Program-made: the position numbers and the translations under genes
NCBI GenBank assembly: GCA_900169235.1
Contig: FWCC01000219.1
Location: forward strand, 124,001 to 188,000
DNA length: 64,000 nucleotides
Origin: Zarea fungicola
Lineage: Eukaryota; Ascomycota; Sordariomycetes; Hypocreales; Cordycipitaceae
Direction: 5' to 3'
The notes under the pieces: model-generated
The model's input: only the letters and a program-made list of their open reading frames with translations
Told to the model about the DNA's origin: nothing
Database searches by the model: none
Part shown: positions 20,456-33,800 of the stretch, one piece after another
Numbering within the stretch: position 1 is the stretch's first letter
Layout of the letters: each line of letters begins with the position of its first letter

Positions 20456-23400
20456 CTAATAACTCGCGTTGCGCTCTCGAGAACGATCTCCGGTGTGGCC
20501 CGACTCCTCGTCGGATGACGAAGAACCAGACGTAGTGGTGTCCTCCGTGGTATCCTCGCTCTTGCTATTCTTAGATGCGCGGCTCGCATTGTTGCCAGAG
20601 AGGGATGCCGACGACCCTAGACTGTTATAGCCGTCCAGCGGCGTCTCGGTTCCCTTTTTTTGATTCATGTTGGCGCGGCGAAGCGCTCGTGCAGCTCGAA
20701 GGGTAGCTTCTTTTGCGGCGTCTACGGCTCGCTCGGCGCGAATCTGCTTCTCCCACATCGACGCATACCTTCCTCCAGCGGCCAACAGTTCGTCATGCGT
20801 ACCCTTCTCAACGATTGTGCCGGCATTAAGCACAATGATTTGGTCAGCGTGAGTGATGGTTGACAGACGATGGGCAATAATAAGCAGGGTGCGTCCTTGG
20901 CCGATGCTCCAGACATTGTCCTGGATTTCTTGCTCAGTGTGCGAATCCAGTGCTGATGTTGCCTCGTCCAACATGATGATGCGAGGATCTTTGAGGATTG
21001 TTCGAGCAATAGCAACACGCTGCTTCTCGCCTCCACTCAATCTCAGTCCGCGCTCTCCGACCTGGGTCTCGTACTGGTCGGGGAAGGACAAAATTCGGTC
21101 GTGGATGCTAGCTGCCTTGCAGGCGGCATACACTTCCTCCTTGGTAGCGTTGGGATTTGCATACTTCAAGTTATACATCAGGCTTTCGTTGAAAAGCGTC
21201 GTGTCTTGTGGCACTACGCCGATATGGCGACGAACAGATGAAATCGTGAGATCGCGGACATTCTTGCCATCGAGCTCGATGCTACCCTCATCGCAGTCGT
21301 AGTAACGGAACATATGGCGGAAGAGAGTTGACTTGCCGCCACCAGATTCACCAACAAAGGCAGTGGTAGTGCCAGGGAGGCACTCAAAACTGATATTGCG
21401 CAAAGCCGGGCGACGTCGATCGTAGGAAAAGCTAACATTATTCCAACGGATATGCCCGGTAAATTCTTGGAGTGGCTTCGCATGAGGAGTGTCAACTACT
21501 GTAGGCTGAATCTTGAATAGCTCAAGCAAACGTTCGCCGGAGATCATGGACTGCTGAACAGTACGGTAGAAGGTGCCGAAGAAATTGAGTGGGCCTTGAA
21601 GCTGGGTCAGGTAGGATATAACAACAAACCAGTCCTCAGACTGTCGCATGCCTATAGCAACCTGCCAACCGCAGATGAGAGCTGCTAGGATTCTCCCAAG
21701 GTTGAAAACGATGGTTTGACAGATATTCATCAATACCATGCCCATCTGGACTTTAGCCTCAGCGTGTTGATAGGCCCCAACCTTGTCTCGGTACCTCTTG
21801 GATTCGTACTCTTCAGCATTAAAGTATTTGACAGTCTCATAACTAGAGATGGAGTCATTCTTGACTGCCTCTTCCTCTCTGTCGGCGTTGGTCATTTCGC
21901 GCCGCTGGTCGGCTCTTGTCGAGGCCATCTTAATTGTCATGTAAAGATACCAGCAGGTATCGATCAAGTTAATCTGAGCGTAAAGCGGGCCAAATTTGAA
22001 GTAGAACACGGTGATGGACAAGATCAAATCAAAGAGCATCGGAATAACCTGGAAGGTAACCTGCTCAAGAAAAGAATTGATAGAAGATCCTTTGTTCAGA
22101 GCGGATAGGACTTCACCTGTGCGTTTAGATAAATGAAAATCCAAGCTGAGGGAGTGTACATGATTGAATGCGGCCGTAGTCAGTCCTCGATATGAATACT
22201 GGGAGACTGGAATCCAGAGCAGAGATCTCAAGGGCCCAAGCATGCCCTGGAGAATCCAGAGGAGGCCAAGCATAAGGGAAGCGCGAAGCGGAAAGAGATC
22301 CATTGTCAGCGGCTGCCCATTATTCACTTCTTTAATGGCGTAGTTGAGCTGCTTTACGACCTCACCGATCTGGCTAGGCACAATAATATTGACGATGCGC
22401 TGGATAATGACCAAGATGAAGCAAATGAGAACTTGTAGCTGTAGCCTGACACTGTCTTTGGGCCACAGATAAGGGAAAAACAGCGAGTATCCGCGAATAT
22501 ATTCCCACCAAGTCTTATGGGGCAACTTCTGGGGCCGATAAAAGGCGGCATTGTCGTCTTTGCGAGTAGCCGAGGCTGATGATTTGGTGGCGTTGGACAT
22601 TGTTCGGCCTCGCGACCGGCGAGAGTACGAATCGCGGCCATTGGTTTGAGTTCCGTTGGTATGGTTGCCATTTGGTTGCGTGCCGTTGGTGTTGCCATTT
22701 TGCGTTTCGTAAGATCTATGGTGGCCGTTAAGAAGCGGCGTTTGCTCGTGTTCTAATCCATCCTCGACGTTTTGCGACTTGGACCGGATTTTGCCAATCC
22801 AGGCAATGCAAAAGACGCCAATGAGAGCAATCAGATGCAGAATGCGGACAAAGTACATAACCAGGTCAATCTTGGTCCATCGGTCGATACAGCTTCGGCC
22901 AACTGCTTGGAACTGAGGTTTGACAAAGTGGCATTTGGCAGCGGCCGTGAAAGTGGCCGAGAACAGAACAATCTCGCCAGCGAGGCCAAGAATCCAGATC
23001 AAAAGATGAACCACATTCGGCCCTTTTCGCCAGTCAAATAGAGAAAAGACAATGTATAGGTAGAAGAAGATGGAACCGAGGATGTGGACAACCGTCCACT
23101 CGCCAGCCCATGGCAAGCCTTCTTTGGACCATTTGTATGGGTTATCGTGATAAAAGGCATGGTCGAACATGGAAGCGCCTGTGGCGACGTAGGAGATGAA
23201 GATGATCGCTGATAGGTAACGAAAGATATTTTTCGCGGCACGGCCAAAATGAGGGCCGAGCTTTCGTTCACCATTGTCCTTTGTCGCTTTCTTGGTGACT
23301 GGAAGAGGCTTCCCTCCCGGGCCTTTGACGTGGGATTGAACAACATTTTCCTGCTTCTTGGCATTGTAAACGCTGTACCAGGCCACACACGATATGAAGG

Positions 23401-23524
23401 CGAGGAGGAGAGTGAACGAGTACAAGTATTGCGTTTCGCGGAGGATCAGGTCGGGGATGGAAGTGGACTCATTTCGATCGGATTGTCGCGATTGGAGAGA
23501 TGGTAAATCGTCTTCGGCCGCCAT
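20456..23524 (-). CDS. HMT1: Hmt1-type vacuolar ABC half-transporter (ABCB6-like)
   Basis: A 1022-residue single-exon half-size ABC transporter with extra N-terminal membrane spans. The closest known type is the fission-yeast Hmt1 / ABCB6 class, vacuolar transporters linked to phytochelatin or glutathione-conjugate transport and cadmium tolerance; substrate here is inference. Seen: an extra TMD0 with about five spans (residues about 30-245, e.g. YLYSFTLLLAFISCVAWYSV), a polar linker with Asn-Gly-Thr repeats, a six-span TMD (about 360-640), then one nucleotide-binding domain. This has Walker A GESGGGKS at 725-732, signature LSGGEKQR at 829-836, Walker B IIMLDEATSALD just after, and the H-loop IIAHRLST. 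The Ser/Thr-rich C-terminal tail is acidic. The start at 23524 is the first ATG and precedes the first hydrophobic span by about 30 residues. Confidence 0.93.
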   Translation of the reverse strand: MAAEDDLPSLQSRQSDRNESTSIPDLILRETQYLYSFTLLLAFISCVAWYSVYNAKKQENVVQSHVKGPGGKPLPVTKKATKDNGERKLGPHFGRAAKNIFRYLSAIIFISYVATGASMFDHAFYHDNPYKWSKEGLPWAGEWTVVHILGSIFFYLYIVFSLFDWRKGPNVVHLLIWILGLAGEIVLFSATFTAAAKCHFVKPQFQAVGRSCIDRWTKIDLVMYFVRILHLIALIGVFCIAWIGKIRSKSQNVEDGLEHEQTPLLNGHHRSYETQNGNTNGTQPNGNHTNGTQTNGRDSYSRRSRGRTMSNATKSSASATRKDDNAAFYRPQKLPHKTWWEYIRGYSLFFPYLWPKDSVRLQLQVLICFILVIIQRIVNIIVPSQIGEVVKQLNYAIKEVNNGQPLTMDLFPLRASLMLGLLWILQGMLGPLRSLLWIPVSQYSYRGLTTAAFNHVHSLSLDFHLSKRTGEVLSALNKGSSINSFLEQVTFQVIPMLFDLILSITVFYFKFGPLYAQINLIDTCWYLYMTIKMASTRADQRREMTNADREEEAVKNDSISSYETVKYFNAEEYESKRYRDKVGAYQHAEAKVQMGMVLMNICQTIVFNLGRILAALICGWQVAIGMRQSEDWFVVISYLTQLQGPLNFFGTFYRTVQQSMISGERLLELFKIQPTVVDTPHAKPLQEFTGHIRWNNVSFSYDRRRPALRNISFECLPGTTTAFVGESGGGKSTLFRHMFRYYDCDEGSIELDGKNVRDLTISSVRRHIGVVPQDTTLFNESLMYNLKYANPNATKEEVYAACKAASIHDRILSFPDQYETQVGERGLRLSGGEKQRVAIARTILKDPRIIMLDEATSALDSHTEQEIQDNVWSIGQGRTLLIIAHRLSTITHADQIIVLNAGTIVEKGTHDELLAAGGRYASMWEKQIRAERAVDAAKEATLRAARALRRANMNQKKGTETPLDGYNSLGSSASLSGNNASRASKNSKSEDTTEDTTTSGSSSSDEESGHTGDRSRERNASY

Positions 23525-24679
23525 GGCGGACTGTAACGGTGTTCTTGATTAGTATATTCAACTCTAGCAGCGGCAATGAGTTGCAAAAGCTATGTTTGCG
23601 TGCAAGTCATCGAGTGGGCGGAGAGGTGAGAATTGGTTGGGGCAAACGGCGGCCAGGGCTGCCAGCTGCACCGGACCGGCGCAAGACAAACGCATCAGTT
23701 GTGAGCAAAGTGAGAAACATACAGAAAGTAGTGCGAACAGTCACAACGAAGCGATCATGGCAGCCTTGTGGCAATTGCAGATGCGGTTGGCGGTGAAATG
23801 GCAGAAAGGTTGTAAGGTGGCGGCCTGGGAAGCCGAGTATTTATTGCCTTTGCCTCGATTAAAAAAAAGCAGCCTGCTGCGGGACAACAGGAAGACACCA
23901 GAACCTGCCGGGGTGTGTCGTCAGTGTAGAAGAAACGAGCGTCACGGCAATGACAAGAATGGACGATTTGAAGGGGAGGGGAAGGAGAGCAATGATGTTG
24001 CACTGGTAAAAGAGCAGAGCGAGTGTTTAGAGGAAGGCAAAGTTGGGAGTTGGAGCCAGTGTTTTTGAAGGCCGATCCAAAAATGGCCCCGGCCGCTGAG
24101 AACGGGTGAGGCAGTCTGTGGAGCGTAATATGTAGCCGGAGGTGCAGGTGCCGTGAGCAGGCGGCTCCAGTGAGAGCCAGTGGGTTTTAGCAGGTGATTG
24201 TGGTGTGAAGGAGCGCTAGCGGATTGCAGCGAGAAGTACTCGTAGCCTCTGCGTGCGACCAGGAAAGACGGCATGCCATGCGGCTAGGTGGTTCGAGATT
24301 ACATGTAACTGTCTATGGAGGTACTGAGTGCTACGGGTTTATTCCAGTAAGAGCAGCACGGCTTAAGGTAGTAACCGGAAGGGTAGATATCTGTAATACA
24401 AAAGCATCTTTGTACTCTACTTTTGTATGTCGCTGCCCTGCGTGCCGGCTGCCGGTACGTAGGTACCTTTCCAAGAGTGGCACAATTTGGCTTCTCTGTA
24501 GGCTGCTGAATGGGCTACGGTATGCCTCTCGCTGGGGTTGCATTGGCTGCATTCACTGGCTGCTTGATACCAGTGTTTCCACTAGGGTGCATGTGTGGCG
24601 GAAGAGGGGTGGTCCTGATGGGGTACCTAAGGAGCGAGGCTAGCAAGGCCCAAAGTCCATTGTGGGCAATGTTTTTGAC

Positions 24680-24850
24680 CTAGCACCTACCTTAGTAGGT
24701 AGTAACCAGTCTGTACCTGCCAGTGAGTTTGTACTAACGAGGACAGAGTAACTACCTACGGTAAACTGAGTAGGGGGTACATCGCCGTACCTCCGGCAAA
24801 CAGTTGACAGGCACGCACAAGATTGCTTGTTCTACTAGGTAGGTAGTCAT
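24680..24850. repeat. Cluster of TACC/GGTA tetranucleotide words
   Basis: Repeated words of the CCTACC, TAGGTAGG and GGTA type in both orientations (for example ACCTACCTTAGTAGGTAG and ACTAGGTAGGTAG). Similar clusters lie at 7785-8190 and 53636-53665. Degenerate, not a simple tandem array. Confidence 0.45.
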
Positions 24851-27800
24851 GTTGTGCTCTATTATGCTATCACCGGCTGCACTTCCGTAACAATTACCGT
24901 CATGGCATGAGGATGCTGCCCAACACTAAACAGGCAGATATATCGCTGCGTGGCGGTAAGCGATTCGCCGTGTCCTAACAAAGCAGGCCAATCTGCAATG
25001 TCACGGTGCACCGGATCGAGTTAACCTCCCGCGTCTGCGGTGCGTCGTATGTACTGTGCCGTCTTCGCACTTGGCCTTTGACCCAGAGAAGCGGTACCTA
25101 CATGTGCCACTGAGCCAGGTGCTAGGCCACCCCTGCAAGTTTGGAAAGGTCATGCACGCCCTGGAGGGCTGCCTGTCCCCACCCCTCTGCTGCCCAAGAC
25201 ACCCCCAGAATCAAATCGACAACACCCCTACACTGGCTCGTGGGCCGTGGCGCACCTGCCAGTTACCCTCCATCCCACGCCCGTCTTGTCCGTGTCGTCG
25301 CTGGCTTCTGACATGTCACCGCCAAATATATTTTTATGTACCTTAGTTACTGGAAAATTATCACAACCATCACATCTTCCATCTGCTCCACCCCATCTCG
25401 TCTCGCTAACCACCCCTAGTCCGGTCAAGCTCAACGCCGACTTCAAAATAGCCTATGCAAATCATCAAGATTCAATGCCATGATGGCGATGTGTTGCTTC
25501 GTGGCTACATGCCCCTCCAGCAGCTGCACTCAGGTGGCTCAATACCACCAAAATACCGGCGCGAGTTGGGTGAGGTAGTTGACCCCTCTCGTTCTTGTCA
25601 TAATGCCACCAGTGCATAGAGGTCATGTGGTCTACCGCTGACTCGACTTCGAAGTGGCGATGAGCTACCCAATTCTTATGACGTCGATTAGTATCTAAAT
25701 CAATAATAAATAGTTATAATCGTCAAATCCAATCACCCGTATCCAGCGGGCCGTTGCCACCGACCTCTGCGGCTCAGCCTCCGGCCAGTCTCGAACGCTT
25801 TTCCAGCTAGGATACGAGTGGGATGCGTTCGAGATGGGTTACGTGCATATTCAAGTCTCAGCTGGGATATCAAACCTAGAAGTCGACAGCATCAGTAGAA
25901 ACCATTTCTTAATCGCTGTATGCATCCTCGATTCAGCTTAGCATTGCATGCAGAAGCGCATCTTCACCACCATCGACCAAGACAAGGGTCATTCGACTTA
26001 TGTACTCACATCACGTCCTCCTCCTCAGCTGCTGCAAACTGCAACATTGTGGGAGTGTCTCCGTATTCGAGGCCTCGATTAAGCCGCACAGCCACTGCCC
26101 GGATTCATGATATGCGTATGCGTAACGGAAATAGCTGTGGTGCTCCAGATGTGGGACCCTAGTCAACACAGCGAGAACGAAATCTGAGTCGTCTCTTACA
26201 GCTCTAAAAAAAAAATCGCCACCCGGCCATGGCGATGCAACAGGACCTCACTTTCCCCATGCTAACTAAATGATTTCTTGCATACGCAACCCCTGACGCC
26301 TCGCATCAGCCTGCCAGTCACCATACCAGGACACCACCCACAACCCGACGCCCTGTGGCAATTTTTGGCCGTGCGGACATTCAAAAGACTCAGATGAGCT
26401 GGGATTCAATAAGATGCCGTCGTATTTTTGGCCGTCATTTACTCCAACAGTTCAGTTCCTTTGAGAGGTGGGCTTGTGGTGCAGGTGCAGGCATGGTATG
26501 TGGGCTGGTGACCAGAAATCCGGCCCAGTTCCATGCTAGTTGCTTGGTTCATCGGCGCGCGTGATCGATTTGGCTTACAGAACTTAAGCGGGAAGAGGCA
26601 AGTATCTACGAAGTACTGAAGGATAGTTCGGTGCAATGCCGAGTTGACGGCCTGGATGCCGGTATCGTTTATTTTCTTTATTCCGTTGCATTGATTTAGG
26701 AAGCAGCGAATGGCAGCTTTCTGACCTGGAATGCTGCGAAGAAGCTAGGCACGCAGGCAGGAAACTTGAGGTGTAGTAGATCTGCCTACTTTGTACTCCG
26801 CCCACAGTCCCTTCGATCCCAACAGCGGCTAGGACGCTTGCGGGCATCAGATTGCACAGGAAGGTTGGCAGTGGCGGAGTGTAAGCCTGGTGGTGGACTC
26901 TGGGCGCCAATAACAATAGAGTGTGGGTATTTGTCATTTATGACCACAATTTCCCGTGATAAATCGTAGCTGATCAGTGATGTGCATAAAAGCTACCGCG
27001 ACCTGCATTGCTGATTGTCGACCAGATCATCATTACTTTAAGGCTACAGCTTGTTAGAAGAGTCGACAAACAACGTTTTTCGGGAATATGACTGAGAGTG
27101 CAGATGAAGTACGACAGGTCGACAGCTCTAGCCCAAAGAAAATCGATCGGTGCAACCTAATAGTCATTGGCTTGAGCTTCAAAGGGGTATAACCGTCTGG
27201 CCATCTCATTGAAACGCAGGAGTAACAGGCTTGAGTTGCTTTTCTGGCAATCAACCTACATGAGTTGACATTCTGATGCGTCTCATTGACGGGTGAGACG
27301 ATAAAACTGTCTCTAAGAGTGTTTAAATTGATATTTACGTGATGGACGGGAAGAAACATGAAGGCCTCCTGGTTCGGGAATCCACAGTAATAGGCGTTCT
27401 AGACCAAGGACAATGACCGATTGAGCGGGCCTGGGCATGCACGATATTCCACAACCACGGAACCAATGTCTGCCCCTAGCTGTTAGCAAGCCAAGGCTGG
27501 ACGAAATACAAGGGGTGGAAGCGCCGCGAGCGCCACAACTGCGCTGGTGGTGGGAACTTGACAGGGCTCAGGTGGTGACGCTTTGGTTGAGCAGCCCCAG
27601 CAATAATAAGTGTGCGAGGTCGTTGGGTCTTTCGAGGCATGGAACATCGTCTGAGCTGTTTGCATTGGCAAAACAGCTATCTAGTCGTTAACAGGATGGG
27701 CTAGTGATGAAAAAAGAATCAACTATATTTCTACCTCGGCAGCCAATTCTCAATGGCCCAGCTGCTTCATAATCGGGGCTGTGAAAATGTCACTGTTGCA

Positions 27801-30592
27801 AGCAATCAGAACAGGAAATACTGAAGACAGCTGCTAAATTAATCCATCGCCTTGGATAGGGTTAAAGAAGAAACGCTGCTAGTGGCAGCTGATACCAACT
27901 TCATACAAGAATCACCGTGCGTAGTAAATCCGACATGAATAAGGGCGAAAACTAATGTTTTGCGCGAGGCTCGTTTAGTTTGGGCCTTCTAAGAAACATG
28001 TGTCCTATTCAGGTTCATGCCAGCTATCACATTTCAGCTTTTAACGGATCGCTGCTGAATCCTACAATGGAGTAGTTAGGAGCAGAAAATTGCGGCAACT
28101 AGATCGCACTAGCCAGACCATCAAGTGTTTGTAGGCGCTCAGTCGTCCTTCTTGGGCGAAGGCGCCATTCCATTGGAGCGTGTTGAAAAACCTAGTCGGA
28201 ACGGCTGCCATCCGCTGCTAATAATAAGGATCTCAACTTCCAGTTGCACTATTGAGTCTCCGGAACTGCTAATGCCTACAGTGAAGAATGATGGACGGCA
28301 CACATTTGCACACCATTGGATGACGCCTCCGGCATGGCCGACTTTGCATTACTAGCTTTTGGACGAGTTGAAGGAACCTCAAAATACGGCAATTCGAAAC
28401 CACGACTTGCGTCCAAAAACATCTAAATCCCCAAAACATGTCGAGCCATCTTCTTCATGCTAGGGTGACGCGAACCATTGGCACCCTGGGATCGAACATT
28501 GGTGAACAAACTGTGAGGGTCATCAACATTTTTATCACACAAAATACCGTGCGTGCAGGCAGGTGAATTAAGCTTGGCTGACCCTTTGAGCGATTGGTTA
28601 CGCCAGGCCCCAGGTGTGGAAAGCTCACAAGATAAAAAAGCCACGCACGCACCTCGCTGTCGATCACTCTTGTCGGAAGCAGCTGGGCTGGCTTCTGACA
28701 AGACGTCGGCTAAGGATTTTGACACATTGGACATGCGTACATACCCGATTGATGCCTTGTTAAGAATCTGCAAAGACTGTATGAAGTCCCTCCAAGACAT
28801 TAACGAGACAATTCGCTGCATCATCGCATCATGCATGGATTTTTTTTTTTCTCTGGTGTATCCCTTTGTTTGCCCGATTGCTGACATCACGGTATAGTTG
28901 CCCAACATAAAACAAGCCACTTCGAAAGCCATCTCAGAGAAGAAAGCCACATCAGTGTCCTAAAAGAGGCAATGCACTTTTCCCCTGTCTCTTATTTGAT
29001 TCGGCAGGACACTTCCGTGTTCGATTTGCATCTTGCCCTCCTCTGTGCAGAATGAAATTGGAAAGTCGGCTCTGCCCACAGTCGATCCTCGTTTCAGACG
29101 TCTAAGGCGGCTAGATCGGGTCGGTTGCTTTTTTTGTCTGGGTCGAGACTAACATCGCGCAATTGCTTGTAAAACACATTTTTCCCACCCCGTGGTTATA
29201 AATGAGGCTTTCGCGAAAAAGAAGGAAGGGTTAATACCGGAAGAAGTATAAAACGCGGGTAGGTCGGCAATCGGAGAAAGAGGGTCGGGAAACGTCTCTA
29301 GTGGGACGGGAGGCTAGAGATAAGACATAAAAATAGAAATAGAAAAGAGGAAACAAGCAATGATAGAGGGAACTGTTACTTGCAGCAAAACGGAAATAGA
29401 ATCAAAGCTACTTGATTGTTGAAGGGTTTGCTTCGCAGTGCAAAACAGACGAAACCCTCTCCGGTTCATGCGCTTGGTATCTCCTTAATCATGGCTTTTT
29501 TTTTAAAAGAAAACATCACAACGTTATTCTATTTTCTATCCGGTATTCAAAGTCGGGCCAGGTTCCTTTGTTGTACGATTTAGCGTGTTGTAATTATCGT
29601 GCCAATCCTTTGATTTACATGGGTGAAGACAGATGGTTGGTGTTTTACTCAGTCGCGCATTAAGTCCTGCCTTTCCCGTTAACTCCAATTTCGTTTTATT
29701 AATTTGAAAAAACACCTGTATTTCTTGAGCTTACTTTAACTTTCACATTATATAAAACTAAAGGCAGGAATATTGGAATATGGAGATTGTAGAGGCTTAG
29801 CAGAAGTACATTACTGATCTCCATCTCAAGCATGCAAGTCTCATACGTCCCTGCGCAAATAAACATCCAATTGCAAAACAGGTCCACAAACTTGGTGCCC
29901 GTCGGTACACTTGTTACACAAAGATTTCTTTTGTTTTTGTTTCTTTTCCCTTTTGGATATGTACACCGTACCGGCCTTGCAGTTAGCAGATGCAGGAAGG
30001 TGTTAAATGCATGTCTTATTTATATGGAACTCTGGGGGTGGGTTGAATACTCGACCCCGGTAAACCTGCCGAACCGAGTTTCCCTCTGCAACATTATGTA
30101 TAATGTAGTTTGCGAGCCTGATGTTTGTTAACAGGCAAACAAAGCAGCAACAAGAAACTCTCCGCCGTTGCATACATTACCTTTGTTGCATCTGGTTTTG
30201 CATCCGCCGTCCCGTGTCCAACATCCGATGAGTTAGTACATTATAGGCAACCGTTCAAAGAATCTAATTGTCGGTGAAAAGGACGGACGACCTTTATTGT
30301 CCAACTGCGCCAAAGTTCTTGCTACCAGAAAAGAATGTCGCAGCTGGCAGACCTTTGTGCGGCACCAAGCAAACGTACATCTGGCATCGTCTCGTTTCAT
30401 CATGCAAATTGAAGTCAATGCATGTTTTTGTGGTGGTGTGTAATAGATTAAAGTGAAATCGTCACAGATCGAATCGGAACCCAGAGGCATGCAGCGCCGC
30501 CTCTCCGGTCCCGCTATGTCACATCACTGGGCACCTTCTGTCTGCCACACTCACATCATGCAGCAAACGGCACATACATGTACATGTACGTA

Positions 30593-30629
30593 TACAAGAT
30601 GCACATGCGCCTTGTATTTGCATCTTGTA
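30593..30629. repeat. Inverted repeat, 11-bp arms, 15-nt spacer
   Basis: TACAAGATGCA at 30593-30603 and its exact complement TGCATCTTGTA at 30619-30629. It could form a small hairpin. It sits in the gene-sparse block with no flanking gene to regulate. Confidence 0.5.
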
Positions 30630-30879
30630 CTCTGGTGCGGGCCGCTCTAGCCAGATGATGAGAACAAAGAGGGTAAAATGATTGGACGTGTAAGATTCGC
30701 AAGCAATCGGTCAACAGCCGATCAAACCCCGAAGGAAAAAGAAGGGAAGAAAACCTGCGAACCAAAATAACGTTGAGCCGAACACTCGAGACAGTCGATC
30801 ACCAACCCTACGAAGGGCACAATGCGTGTTTCATCCATCCACCGCGAAAACCTATGGTAGCTAAAATTTAACTAGTATC

Positions 30880-30888
30880 TACGGAGTA
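30880..30888 (-). repeat. Dispersed intergenic motif TACTCCGTA (reverse orientation), copy 3
   Basis: Reads TACGGAGTA on the plus strand, followed by CT. Same motif family as 4586, 16291, 40249 and 54386. Confidence 0.5.
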
Positions 30889-33800
30889 CTTGACCTAAAA
30901 AGAATTGGGTGCCCAGCATTGCGTTGGCTTTCTTGTCTCTCCCCTCCACAGCGTCGGCGGCGGCGCCAACCATATTTATTAAGTAAGCAACCATAATGTG
31001 ATCAGTATTCCATGATTTGCTTTTTGTATTGTAGCAAACTGTGTATTTCTGATACGCCTTGGATCATGGATTAGGTCTCTTGCTCAGTTATGTGCCGTTT
31101 CGGGAATTCAAAAAAAAAAAAGAAAAAGGCGTCGTGCAAAGAGAGGGAGGCCGCCGCCAAGGATTCGCATTTATTAATTGTATTATTAGAGTAAGCAAGC
31201 CATCTTCTCTTTTCTGTCAGACATCTTCAATATGCCCTCTCCTTTCTTTGGGTTTGCCGGCGCGACCCTGGTAACAAAGAATTCCACCCCCCCTGGTCTT
31301 CGTTTCTAATAGGTCGTAAGCAAAAAGCTTGGCTTGGTTGTCCCGGAATCTAAGACCTCTTCCCCGGAAGGACCGCACTCGGGGTACGCCGTACCCGCAA
31401 AAATAATTCAAAAGGCTAGATCGGCATTCCATTAAACGTGACAACAAACAGTCGGGGAAGGCTTTGTCCTGGAGTAAGTTTTATACTCAAAATTTAGCGC
31501 ATGTGTCAATTGCGAAGATAGCTCTGCGAGAAGAGTAAACTTGCGAGTCATATTCTGGTTCCTAAGCAGAGGTGTAGGGTAGGTGTTTCACCCCATGACC
31601 AGCAATGACGATACCGTACTTTGCATTGCATGACCCCTCTCCCCTAGTCAGACATGTGGCAGAAACAATTAAGCAAAAGTAAATGTACAATAGAATGAGC
31701 AAGCCACCCTTTTTTCCCTCTCGGATATGATACGTTGGACGCAAGGTTGCAAGCCGCGGTCCCGAAAGCTTGGCTGCTGGGTTAGACTGTGAGGAAAAGA
31801 GACCTTTGTTCGAGAAAAAAAAAGCCAAAAAAAAAAGAGAGCCCATCGAGAGTGGCTTTGTTGACAACAAATTTCTCTTCTCTCGACGCCAAGACGATTC
31901 TAGGGAAATCTCGATTCGTTTGGCGTTTCAACCCAACCGACTGACAATACAGGCGAAGAGACATCAGCTCTCATCCCCGCAGGGTTCTTAGCTAATAAAA
32001 GAGCTTGCATTCGTGTCAGTGCCAAACGGTGCCCACACTAGTCCCCGGCATTTTTGTTTGTTATGTATTTTATTTATTTTTCATTTATTTTGCATGGCGA
32101 CAGGGATGCCATGTTTCTGTGACACCGCTTTACCCCAACATGAGCTTACTGTACAATACAACCATGTGCTTTGTGTTGGGGGAATCGTCGTTTGTCGCAG
32201 CTTCTTTCCACAAGGCTCAAATATGCTGTGCAACACCAATTTTCTCTTGTTTTACAATCGGCAGTTGTTATTGACATGGAGAATGCCGTCTATGCACATA
32301 TTCTTTCTCCAATGCAACTCTTTTGCCGAAAAGCTTGACAGGAGCATGACACATGCACCCCTTCTACAGTGGCAGAGAATGACCTGACTTGGGGGAAGGC
32401 GTGTAATAAATTCTGTACACTTGCCCCGGCGGGCCGGAACACAGCCTGCCTATCATGTTTGCTACATGCCGTGTCAGGGAAAAAAAATTATGCCGTGTCC
32501 ATTTCGGACGCCTAATAGCTGCTGTAATACGGTGCAACCGATTTGAAAGGCGGTCAACGTCGACCCATGTTCGGAAGCAAACTCGGCTGCAATAAAAGAA
32601 GAAGAAAAAAAAAAAAGAATACAACAACAAAGGCCGAAACGGTGAGTGTGAAGGTCAGCTAACTGGACAGTAGCTGTCTCGGGCCGCAAAAGACGACGAA
32701 TGCCGGAAGGGAAACGAGGCTTATGCAGACACTGGCCCAGGACTTCGTGTATAGGTTGCTTCATATCGACACATCTTCTTCCCTCTGCCGTCCCTTCCTC
32801 CCATTGTAGTGTCACATTTAGCAATGATTTTCACGGATAAGGGATTTAACACGTAAAAAGAAAGCATTGATAGGTTAAGTCCGCTTCACCGCTGAAAGTC
32901 AACCGACCAAAACGACCCTTGTTTATTTTATTCCTTGGAGGTGTGTGCGCCCTCGTCAGCCCGGAAAAATCAGGAAGGTGCACAGTTGACTGTGAGAGAA
33001 ATAGAAGCTTTGTTACACTTGCCACGTTTCATGATGGCTTCTTTGGTTGTTCATGTCCCCAACGCTGTCAATTTTCGGTGTAAGTAGTGTTTTGTCTTCC
33101 ACGTGCCAGTTCTGCGATTCAGAAGACCTCTCTGCTTTGACCGGGCTTGCATTAGCTTCGTGAGGAGGCAATTAGTTCGAAAACTCTCTTCATTTCTAAA
33201 GGAGGAAATTTAATGCTCCGGTTTCTCTGCCGCCATTCTGCGTCTGGGGCCTCGTCCAAAAGAGAAGACGCAATGTGTCGGTGAAGGATATAACCCAATG
33301 CCTGATTGGACGGAGGCAACTTGAGCCCAGCATTGAAATGGAGGGCCAGTATGCCAGGGTCTATGGACCAACGGGACGGGCCGCAGAGTGTAGGAGGGGG
33401 CGTGTACCCAACATAGTGTGCAAGATTGCAAAAATAGAGGGAAAGCAGCACGGGAATCTTTCCATTTCATGGCCTATGTATTTGGATATGCAATAAGAGT
33501 CTGCGGTTCAGTTCCGTCTCGTCGTACCCGTAGCTCGGGTCTAGGGTAATCTAATGGATTTCTGGAATGGACTAAATAAATACAGCACTTCCTCCGAGTA
33601 TCGAATATCTGTTTTGATTATATCTAGATTTGTGTCACTCATAAAATTATTTGAAGACTGGTTTAAAGCAAATATACATGTATAACTGAGTTGGTGCTGG
33701 CCTGAGACCGAAGCAGACATAGCTGATTGAAGCGATATAGGAAGCAACTTCGCGTGAGACCCGTAGAGAAGGCAGAGGACAGTTCACAATATAACTATTA

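Noticed and set aside
20660..21302. Plus-strand frames over the HMT1 ATPase domain
   Set aside because: They are antisense shadows of a well-conserved minus-strand coding region.
24280..24300. tRNA B-box-like word GGTTCGAGATTAC
   Set aside because: No matching A box, acceptor stem or terminator could be arranged around it. Other B-box-like words (34410, 26812) also failed.
28423..28950. A 175-codon minus-strand frame overlapping a 114-codon plus-strand frame (28553-28897)
   Set aside because: The minus frame begins on GTG. Neither has a known domain, and both open frames over the same DNA point to composition rather than coding.
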